Source of the DNA: Providencia manganoxydans
Lineage (GTDB): Bacteria; Pseudomonadota; Gammaproteobacteria; Enterobacterales; Enterobacteriaceae
Direction: 5' to 3'
DNA length: 64,000 bases
Assembly: GCF_016618195.1 (NCBI RefSeq)
Contig: NZ_CP067099.1
Coordinates: 930,001 to 994,000, forward strand
Below are positions 57,171 through 64,000 of this stretch, one piece after another. Below the pieces are notes generated by a model, which did no database searches, had not been told where the DNA came from, and saw nothing but the letters and a program-made list of their open reading frames with translations. Position numbers and translations under genes: made by a program. The stretch's first letter is position 1; each line of letters begins with the position of its first letter.

Positions 57171-57672
57171 GTTTACCTCGTATCTCACAAAGGATGCCGG
57201 CGTGTAATAGGGTACTTAGAGCACTGGCATCTGATTTATGTTAATTTTATGTTTATTTTGTGTTTCTTAATTGAAGCGCTTTATTAAGAAATAAGAAAGA
57301 GACTTTAGAAAGGATCGCTGGTACTTTTCGTTGATAACGTTATTTTGTGATAGGAATGTGATCATTGTTGTGTTTTTTTATTAATGAAAAAATATTATTT
57401 TACGTAAATATAAGTAAATTCATATGGTTATATTTTGTTAATTGTTTAATGATTTTAAAATTTACATGAATTTTTGATAAAAAAATATTCAATCAAAAAG
57501 TACTCAATAGAAAGATTATGATAAAAAAGTACTTTTAAAATGAACATATAATTTTCTTATATAAGGTTAAATTAGAAAATTAACTGAAAAAGTTAACAAG
57601 AAGTTGCATAAAGCGTACTCAATATAGCTACAGTGAGCGAATATTTAAGTACGCCTTTTGCTAGTTGATTGA
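57171..57672. other. Upstream region of hpaBC
   Basis: About 500 AT-rich bases hold the hpaBC promoter. AAAAAGTACT occurs at 57495-57504 and within the palindrome AAAAGTACTTTT at 57525-57536, 30 bases apart; GTACTCAATA near 57497 recurs near 57618. These are candidate regulator sites. No gene was seen. Confidence 0.5.
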
Positions 57673-58353
57673 TCAGGCTATGTAAGCCTTCTTGGAGAGT
57701 ATATCGATTGATTCATTGATTAAATTACCGATATTCAGATAGTTATCCATATTTTTATCGCCATTTCTAAAACAAATTTTCGATTTTATTTCTGAATGAG
57801 AGCCCAAAATACTTGTGAATTGCTCATCAGTTCCTTTATGGGTGAGATGCTGGTGATTTATTGGAAAGCTTATCAATGATGCTGAGATAAAGTTATCTGG
57901 GCATTTCATTGATGAAACAATTAATAAATTTAAAGACATAGCTGCAAGCTGTGAGAATAGTGCCTCAGTCTTATCAATGGTAAGATGTAATTTTATGGTT
58001 GGGTCATTATTAGAAACGGCTTCTGTAATATATGAAATGAAGTATTCTGGTAACGTGTCAGAAATACCGATATGAAAATTTTTAACATTATTATTGGTCG
58101 ATTGCTGAGCGATAGCTTTAATCTCTTCAACCTCTCGTAAAATAATTTGACTATGCTCTAAAATTCGTAAACCTAAAGGTGTAAAATTAACTCGACGTGT
58201 TGTTCTTTCGAGTAAGAAACAACCTAAGTGGTTTTCAAGTTTACCAATTTGAATACTTAGTGTTGGCTGTGCAACATTACAGTATTGAGCAGCTTTCTTA
58301 AAGTTAAGAAATTTACCTAATGCGTTCAAATACTCAAAGTCTCTAATATTCAT
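57673..58353 (-). CDS. LysR-family regulator with a short effector domain
   Basis: This is an OxyR-like LysR protein. The HTH is MNIRDFEYLNALGKFLNFKKAAQYCNVAQPTLSIQIGKLENHLGCFLLERTTRRVNFTPLG. The effector part starts at about residue 90 (VKNFHIGISDTLPEYFISYI) but the protein ends at residue 226, some 70 short of the usual length. The tail NYLNIGNLINESIDILSKKAYIA does not resemble the normal C-terminal subdomain. Truncation or strong divergence is likely. It lies upstream of hpaB on the same strand and is the best local candidate for its control. Confidence 0.8.
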   Translation of the reverse strand: MNIRDFEYLNALGKFLNFKKAAQYCNVAQPTLSIQIGKLENHLGCFLLERTTRRVNFTPLGLRILEHSQIILREVEEIKAIAQQSTNNNVKNFHIGISDTLPEYFISYITEAVSNNDPTIKLHLTIDKTEALFSQLAAMSLNLLIVSSMKCPDNFISASLISFPINHQHLTHKGTDEQFTSILGSHSEIKSKICFRNGDKNMDNYLNIGNLINESIDILSKKAYIA

Positions 58354-58783
58354 GTTATTGCCTCTGCTGTAATTTAAATCTAACCCTAGTTGTTATTGTT
58401 TATTGCTCACTTAATAGTGAACAGGCGCTAATGACAGAAAATAATTTTCACAGTATGAAATGTGATGTTTTCTATCATTAATATTAAGTCGGTCTAGCAC
58501 CAAACTTATTCATAATGAAATCTCAATAAACGTAATGGAGATAAATATTGAGATGCCATTATTGGATAAGATTTTTTATAGTGAAGTAATTCTTAGAGTT
58601 AAATATAAAAAAAATTTAAAGGGCTATAATGTATATTCTAAATTTTTATTTTTGATGTAAATCCAATCCTGAAATTCATTCAATAAGTTATACGTTTTTA
58701 ATGAATAACACAGTTTCAGACTACTGATTGGATTTAGTTAATTTATTTTTTATACCTTTATAAAACTAAAATTATCAATGCTA
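58354..58783. other. Intergenic region between galU and the short LysR gene
   Basis: These 430 AT-rich bases probably include the LysR promoter. I see no gene and no clear terminator for galU. Confidence 0.5.
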
Positions 58784-59674
58784 TTAAACTGCGGCTACAG
58801 TATCTTTTATCCATCGATGGAACTGTGAGCCGAATGTTTGATGCTGTCGGCTGTATTCGAAAAATGCTTTCATGTAGCCCATTTTATCACCACAATCAAG
58901 TGATTCACCTTTGATGTGGTATCCTTCTATCGCATGGGTTTTAAGTAGCATTGATAGCGCATCAGTAAGCTGTATTTCACCACTCATTCCAATCGGTGTT
59001 CTTTCTAATAATGGCCAAATATCTCGGCTTAAAACATAGCGGCCAACAACAGCAAGATCAGAGGGACTATTATCTTTATGTGGTTTTTCTACAATAGCTG
59101 AGATGTTGTTAAAACTTCCGCTATTGGATATCTCGTTATTACAATCAACGATACCATACTTTTCCACATGCTCTTTATTGACCCTTTCTATCAGTATTTG
59201 ACTTTTCCCAGTCAAATAAAACCGCTCTATCATGGCGGGTAAATTGTCGAATTCATAATTACATTTATACTCATTAATGATGACATCAGGTAGAATAACA
59301 ATAAAATCATCATCTCCCACGAATGGCTTTGCACATAAAACTGCATGGCCTAAACCATTTGAGTCACCTTGCCTAACATGCATTATCTTTATATTTTTAG
59401 GTAATACACCATTAATTTCATTTAATAGCTGCTGCTTTCCCTTCTGCTCAAGTAATGATTTTAATTCAAAAGAGGTATCAAAGTGATTCTCAATTGAATT
59501 TTTTGATGAATGGGTAACGAAAATAATTTCATTGATACCTGCCATATAACATTCTTTTATGATGTACTGTATAATCGGTTTATCGACAAGAGGTAGCATC
59601 TCTTTCGGTATTGCTTTTGTTGCTGGTAACATGCGAGTTCCTAAACCAGCAACAGGTATCACAGCTTTTAACAT
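58784..59674 (-). CDS. galU: UTP-glucose-1-phosphate uridylyltransferase
   Basis: GalU makes UDP-glucose from UTP and glucose-1-phosphate. The N-terminal nucleotide loop AVIPVAGLGTRMLPATKAIPKEMLPLVDKPIIQY keeps the Gly-Thr-Arg that GalF lacks. The motifs RQGDSNGLGHAVLCAKP, VILPDVI, VEKYGIVDC, VEKP and GEIQLTDAL are those of active GalU. It has 296 residues, missing the first few residues of E. coli GalU. Aaggatc precedes the start. Placed after bcsD and a diguanylate cyclase, it probably supplies substrate for cellulose synthase. It may be a second copy, which the window cannot show. Confidence 0.92.
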   Translation of the reverse strand: MLKAVIPVAGLGTRMLPATKAIPKEMLPLVDKPIIQYIIKECYMAGINEIIFVTHSSKNSIENHFDTSFELKSLLEQKGKQQLLNEINGVLPKNIKIMHVRQGDSNGLGHAVLCAKPFVGDDDFIVILPDVIINEYKCNYEFDNLPAMIERFYLTGKSQILIERVNKEHVEKYGIVDCNNEISNSGSFNNISAIVEKPHKDNSPSDLAVVGRYVLSRDIWPLLERTPIGMSGEIQLTDALSMLLKTHAIEGYHIKGESLDCGDKMGYMKAFFEYSRQHQTFGSQFHRWIKDTVAAV

Positions 59675-59714
59675 ATATGATCCTTGGTCAATAAAATATT
59701 TAGTGTATACATGT

Positions 59715-59840
59715 TATACTCGTCATATTTCAAGTTGCAGCATTGTTAACTGCGTTCACTTGTGCCATCCACATAGTTTCTATGCACTTAGCAGCTCGTT
59801 TACTTGTCTCTTTGCTACCCCTCGAATTATTTAGAGTATA
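59715..59840. repeat. ERIC (IRU) element 4
   Basis: This is a 126-base copy with ends tatactcgtcatatttcaag and cgaattatttagagtata. Directly after it, tatttcaagttgcagcgc (59839 onward) repeats part of the left end, as if a second, deleted copy abuts it. It lies between galU and the GGDEF gene. Confidence 0.85.
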
Positions 59841-59980
59841 TATTTCAAGTTGCAGCGCTTTTCATTAAAGCATAGTGATTTTTATCATTCCTTTGTTTCT
59901 TGCCCGCGCATTGAATATATATTGCTATCAAAATAGTACTTTTGGATTTTATTAATATAAATAGCTATATAGTGTTAAAA

Positions 59981-60880
59981 CTAAATAAATTTTTGTACTT
60001 TGTTTCCTCCTTCTTTCTTTGCTTTGTATAATGCAATATCAGCATTTTTTAATAATAAACTCAGATTGTTACCATCTAACGGATATTGTGCAATACCAAT
60101 GCTGACATTGATGTTAAAGGTTTTTTTTCCTAAATAATGATATGAATAACGCCTCAGACGGTCTATAAAGTTTAAAAAAAATAATTCGAAACTTTGCCCC
60201 ATAAACCCACTGATCATTAAAACAAATTCATCTCCACCCAATCGAGCAAAAAGAGCATCATTCGGTAGGCTTTCCTTGGCATACTTAGAGAATTGCTTTA
60301 ATAAGCTATCACCACAAAGATGGCCAAAGGTATCATTTATTTTTTTAAAATTATCAATATCAATAATGGCAATGCAGTATTCAAGTGCATTATGCTTTGC
60401 CAGCTTTATTTTCATTTTGCTGCTTTCATAAAACCCATATCTATTTAATAATTTTGTTAATGGATCATGATGAACCTGAAAAAATAATTTATTCCTTTTA
60501 AATATAAGCCTAGTAACCTCAGTAAGTGTTAAGCAATAATGATGCTCCTTATTAAAATCTTGTTTAAATTCAACAAAATTAGCAATGAAAAAAACTTTCT
60601 GTTTTGTTTTAGTTATAAAAAAAACTTCTTTTTTGAAACACTTATATCGCTTAACAGAAAAAGAATCAGTTATACCTAAAATTAACTGCTTTTTTCTTAT
60701 ATCAAATGCCAGACCTACGATTTCATTATATTCATAGTGGTAGTTTTCTATGAAATATGAGCTAGCATAAGAAACTTTTCCATATATATCAATTAATAAT
60801 AATGATACTGCCTCGTCGAGAATTAAGTTTAAAGGAATACTTTTATTTCTTTCTTGTGTAATCTTATTATAATTCAGCAT
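59981..60880 (-). CDS. PAS-GGDEF diguanylate cyclase
   Basis: This is a 299-residue cytosolic protein predicted to make c-di-GMP. Residues about 15-125 resemble a PAS fold (LILDEAVSLLLIDIYGKVSYASSYFIENYHYEYNEIVGL). The GGDEF domain spans about 135-299 with DPLTKLLNRYGF, DIDNFKKINDTFGHLCGD and an intact active site RLGGDEF (215-219). The I-site position holds PNDA instead of RxxD, so product inhibition should be absent. The start is five bases after bcsD with a poor ribosome site, implying coupling. In this operon it would locally activate BcsA. Confidence 0.9.
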   Translation of the reverse strand: MLNYNKITQERNKSIPLNLILDEAVSLLLIDIYGKVSYASSYFIENYHYEYNEIVGLAFDIRKKQLILGITDSFSVKRYKCFKKEVFFITKTKQKVFFIANFVEFKQDFNKEHHYCLTLTEVTRLIFKRNKLFFQVHHDPLTKLLNRYGFYESSKMKIKLAKHNALEYCIAIIDIDNFKKINDTFGHLCGDSLLKQFSKYAKESLPNDALFARLGGDEFVLMISGFMGQSFELFFLNFIDRLRRYSYHYLGKKTFNINVSIGIAQYPLDGNNLSLLLKNADIALYKAKKEGGNKVQKFI

Positions 60881-60885
60881 AAAAA

Positions 60886-61341
60886 CTATTTAAATAAAGC
60901 ATAACGAAATATAAAGACGTCTTCTGTTGCATTTTCATTCCATAACACAGGGACTGATTCGTTACCGCCTTGAGAGGCCAACCACTGAGTATATAACCCC
61001 TCCAAAACACTAGCGCTAGCTTTACGCCATTTTTTATTAACGGATTGTGGAGCGTGAGGCCATGCACAGTGAATAATAAGCAACTCACTGTTTGCTGGCG
61101 CCATTTTAATAAATCCCCAGTTGAAGATTTCTAAAGCACTATTAATATTTTTTTCTAATTGGGCTAATGTGCTTGAGTTTTCAATTTTATGTAATTCACC
61201 TAATTGTCGCCCAACTTTTCTTAAAGTATTGTAGCCTTCATTGGTTTCACCAGATGAAAATTCATAAAATAAGAAATTGATTAAATCATGCCAACCAGTT
61301 TTAAAACTGCGTTGTAAGTAACTATCTTGGTCATAAATCAT
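60886..61341 (-). CDS. bcsD: Cellulose synthase subunit BcsD
   Basis: BcsD is a periplasmic octameric protein that helps arrange glucan chains in Acetobacter-type (type I) cellulose operons. The protein has 151 residues, near the AxCeSD length. Features such as FKTGWHDLINFLFYEFSSGETNEGYNTLRKVGRQLGEL and FNWGFIKMAPANSELLIIHCAWP match the family. It starts two bases after the bcsC stop, with aggaaaa as ribosome site. Confidence 0.88.
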   Translation of the reverse strand: MIYDQDSYLQRSFKTGWHDLINFLFYEFSSGETNEGYNTLRKVGRQLGELHKIENSSTLAQLEKNINSALEIFNWGFIKMAPANSELLIIHCAWPHAPQSVNKKWRKASASVLEGLYTQWLASQGGNESVPVLWNENATEDVFIFRYALFK

Positions 61342-61343
61342 TT

Positions 61344-64000
61344 CTATTTTCCTAGTATATCGTTGTCGAATAAATATTTAAAGTAAATATTTGCTTTTGT
61401 TTCATCATAATTTCCGAAAGTGTTATAGCTTACATTTGCACCAATCAATGATGATGGAGATATTTTATATTTAGTGTCTACACTAATCGCATAGCTAATA
61501 CCATTTTTACTCGTGTTTTTATAGCGAGTATCAATATATTCATCATTAAGCGCATAGTTCTCTAACTCTTTTTGATATTGAGGATTATTTGGATAATAGT
61601 CTGTACTTTCAGTTGTATAAGATTGATAACCAATATTTGAGCTTAATTTTATGGATAAATTATTGATGTCTTGCTGATAAGATATCGGTAATGAAAAAGC
61701 AATATATCTTTGTGGACTAAAATAGCCAGCATGTCCTAACGTATAATAATTAAGGTTTTTATCAAATGCCATATAATGGACATTTGCACCTAAGGTCAGT
61801 TTTTTATCATTTTTATTAATACCATAAATATATGTACCGGTATTAAAATCAATCGATTGGTTAGTTTGTATATTGCTACCAATATATTTATTTCCGGCAA
61901 TTTTAGCATAGGCGCCATAATGGCTATCATCCCAAGCATATTGAGCTGAAAGAGTATTACGAGTCACTGCTCCCCATTCTTTACCAGAAACACTGTCTTT
62001 CAAACCACCATAAGAAAGTAAACTATCTTTTACGGCACGTCGTTCTGCATTAAATGTTAGCTGACTATTTGGTGTTGTATTGAATGACCATTTAGCACCA
62101 CCGACCAAAGAAACAATTAAAGCATCACTGTTAGTATGGCCAAAATCCAGTTGGAAATTATCGCTTTTAAGTGAAATGCTTGATTCCAAACCTTGTAATG
62201 TGTTACTACCAATTTCATCAGCATGAATATTTTCGCGCAGAGAACTATCAACCAGACTACGGCGATTTGCTCTGATTAGGGCACCGCTACCGACTAAACT
62301 TGCATTTTCAGCAGGGGTTTTACCTGAATCGATTACCGATGGAGATATATTCAAGGCTATTTTCATATCTTCAGATACAGGAATTGATAGGCTTACAGTG
62401 TCTTTAAACTCCGTTAATTTACTTAGTCCTGACTCTCCTGAATGACTATTAAATTCAATGGTATTATCCAGAGCAATAGCCGTTTTTTGTTGTAACTCGT
62501 TGAGCATGATTTCAATATAATTTAACTGCTGTTTTTGTTGAGTACTTTGATTGGTATTTTCGAGGACCTCTCCAGCTAGCGGGTGGTTTATAGGGAAATC
62601 ACTTGAGTTTTCAGTAGGGTTAATTAACCCCCATTGAGCTGTTTTTAATAGTTTTATGGCTTGAGTGTTATTTCCTTCAAGTTTAGCGACTCTTGCTGAT
62701 AGCATGATGTAGCTTGTTCTGTTACTTGCTGGTATTTGGTTAAAGTATTTTTTTACCGTGGAAATCTCTTTATTAGCTAATGCGATATCCACCAATCCCA
62801 TTAAGGCATCCTGATTTTGAGGTGAAATAGATAGAACATAATGATATATGTCAGCTGCCTGATTAGATTGCCCATTGGCTTGGTAAATTCTCCCAGTCGC
62901 AAGAAGTAATAAACTGTTATTAGGATTATTTTTGAGCTCGGGTGCTAATATTTGCCAAGCTTCATTTAAATGGCCTTTTTCGCGATATAAGTCAGCTTGC
63001 TCACTTAAATAAGTTGCTCTGATATTATTTATTTCTTTTTCATTCGCTGTAGCCAATAAAGCAGGGGAGTTCATTAAACTTTCTGCTTCGGCAACATAAC
63101 CTAGTCGACGTAAAACGAGAATTTGTTGTCCGTAATCACTTAAGTTTCCTTGAGGCTCTGATAATTGATTTTGGCGGATCAGCTTTAAAGCCATTTGATT
63201 ATCACCGGCATCCATATAGAGTTGGGCTAACCGACCGATATCACTTGGGTTATTTGGTGGCACTTTAATATTTATTTTAAGTGTATTGAGGGCTGCATTA
63301 TTGTTGCCGTTTTCTATATAATGTTTCGCAATGTCGACTTGTTGGTTAAATTTAGCTCGTTGTTTTAACTCAATAATTTCTGATGACTGAGCCTCTGGTG
63401 GAATTTTGTTGGATAAAGTGAGTACATTGCTCCAATTATTTTGCTCTGATGCAAAAATCAGTGCGCTGTGCCAAGCTGCGGTAGAAGGGTAATTAGTCAC
63501 TAGGTTGTTTATCACCGCTGCTGCTTTTTGTTTTTCGCCTTTTTTGTTGAGTACCCGCGCGTAATCAAGATTTAGCCAAGCATTGTTAGGATTTTTATCA
63601 ATTGCTTGTTTTAAAATAGTTTCAGCTTGATTGTCTAAGCCATTATCTAATGCTTGTTGTGCTTCTTTTCGATATTGTTCACTCATATCAATGCGTTGTT
63701 GGTAATAGTGTCTCTCTGAAACGGGAAGAGTTGCGAATAATTGGTTTAACTCAGCATACTTTTTCTGCTCTGCAAATAACCAAACTAACTGCTCTTTAAT
63801 CAATTTATTATTGGGGTATTTTTGATTGAGTTTTTGATAAAGAGATTCTGCACTTGTGTAGTTTTTTTGGTCACGATAAATTTGCCCACGTAGTAAGTCT
63901 AATGTGAGCTGTTGTTGTGAACTGTATGCAGCGGTTTGATCTATATAAGCAAAAGCCTGATCGTACTGCTTATCTCGTGTTAATTTTTTTATCGTGTCCA
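61344..64000 (-). CDS. bcsC: Cellulose synthase outer-membrane subunit BcsC (5' end outside window)
   Basis: BcsC exports cellulose across the periplasm and outer membrane. About 885 C-terminal codons are visible; the frame stays open to the window edge, and a TTG at 63803 is not the start. The first half is TPR repeats (NAWLNLDYARVLNKKGEKQKAAAVI, NSLLLLATGRIYQANGQSNQAADIYHYVLSISPQN). From about 1.1 kb before the end a beta-barrel domain follows (GLSKLTEFKDTVSLSIPVSEDMKIALNISP), ending GNYDETKANIYFKYLFDNDILGK. E. coli BcsC has 1157 residues, so roughly a quarter is missing. bcsA and bcsB should lie beyond 64000. Confidence 0.94.
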   Translation of the reverse strand, partial: DTIKKLTRDKQYDQAFAYIDQTAAYSSQQQLTLDLLRGQIYRDQKNYTSAESLYQKLNQKYPNNKLIKEQLVWLFAEQKKYAELNQLFATLPVSERHYYQQRIDMSEQYRKEAQQALDNGLDNQAETILKQAIDKNPNNAWLNLDYARVLNKKGEKQKAAAVINNLVTNYPSTAAWHSALIFASEQNNWSNVLTLSNKIPPEAQSSEIIELKQRAKFNQQVDIAKHYIENGNNNAALNTLKINIKVPPNNPSDIGRLAQLYMDAGDNQMALKLIRQNQLSEPQGNLSDYGQQILVLRRLGYVAEAESLMNSPALLATANEKEINNIRATYLSEQADLYREKGHLNEAWQILAPELKNNPNNSLLLLATGRIYQANGQSNQAADIYHYVLSISPQNQDALMGLVDIALANKEISTVKKYFNQIPASNRTSYIMLSARVAKLEGNNTQAIKLLKTAQWGLINPTENSSDFPINHPLAGEVLENTNQSTQQKQQLNYIEIMLNELQQKTAIALDNTIEFNSHSGESGLSKLTEFKDTVSLSIPVSEDMKIALNISPSVIDSGKTPAENASLVGSGALIRANRRSLVDSSLRENIHADEIGSNTLQGLESSISLKSDNFQLDFGHTNSDALIVSLVGGAKWSFNTTPNSQLTFNAERRAVKDSLLSYGGLKDSVSGKEWGAVTRNTLSAQYAWDDSHYGAYAKIAGNKYIGSNIQTNQSIDFNTGTYIYGINKNDKKLTLGANVHYMAFDKNLNYYTLGHAGYFSPQRYIAFSLPISYQQDINNLSIKLSSNIGYQSYTTESTDYYPNNPQYQKELENYALNDEYIDTRYKNTSKNGISYAISVDTKYKISPSSLIGANVSYNTFGNYDETKANIYFKYLFDNDILGK

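Overview
The window is a chromosomal segment of a gammaproteobacterium of the order Enterobacterales. It most likely comes from the Morganellaceae, probably Providencia or a close relative. The reasons are the E. coli-like core order clpX-lon-hupB-ppiD-ybaV-fadM-queC-decR-mdlAB-glnK-amtB-tesB-ybaY-ffs, protein sequences close to but clearly diverged from E. coli, AT-rich intergenic DNA, a MrpJ-like regulator beside a fimbrial operon, and ERIC-type repeats. The genus is an inference; no 16S gene is present.

Layout. Positions 1-15.2 kb hold the protein-quality and nitrogen core block: the clpX end, lon with a sigma-32-like promoter, hupB, ppiD, the small DNA-binding protein ybaV, the thioesterases fadM and tesB, queC/decR, the ABC exporter mdlAB, sigma-54-driven glnK-amtB, the lipoprotein ybaY and 4.5S RNA. 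Positions 15.7-21.4 kb join tomB-hha to mltD-gloB-yafS-rnhA-dnaQ-tRNA-Asp, two blocks that lie apart in E. coli. Positions 21.4-40.6 kb are accessory: an exported ankyrin protein with an apparently decayed 3' end, then two chaperone-usher fimbrial operons. The first (24.5-32.6 kb) follows a MrpJ-like regulator and contains a compositionally GC-richer core. The second (32.9-40.6 kb) is very AT-rich and encodes three PapD-like chaperones for a single usher. An eight-copy TATTCAT array ends this region.

Positions 41.9-47.7 kb return to the core with tktA, epd, pgk and fbaA (pentose phosphate, pyridoxal phosphate and glycolysis). Positions 47.8-52.8 kb are a patchwork: hypothetical genes, a start-less gene remnant, and a divergent LysR/NTF2-like pair facing an ankyrin-deaminase-MFS operon.

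Positions 53.0-58.4 kb are the most interesting stretch. A PvcA/IsnA-type isonitrile synthase and a PvcB/IsnB-type Fe(II)/2-oxoglutarate oxygenase converge on hpaC-hpaB (4-hydroxyphenylacetate/phenol 3-monooxygenase and its flavin reductase), with a short LysR regulator upstream of hpaB. None of the other 4-hydroxyphenylacetate degradation genes are present. This suggests a compact tyrosine-isonitrile pathway with catechol tailoring.

Positions 58.8-64 kb carry, on the minus strand, the end of a cellulose operon: bcsC (running off the window), bcsD, a PAS-GGDEF diguanylate cyclase without an I-site, and galU. Together these would supply the UDP-glucose substrate, the c-di-GMP activator and the export machinery for cellulose. 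Four ERIC-type elements punctuate 41-60 kb.
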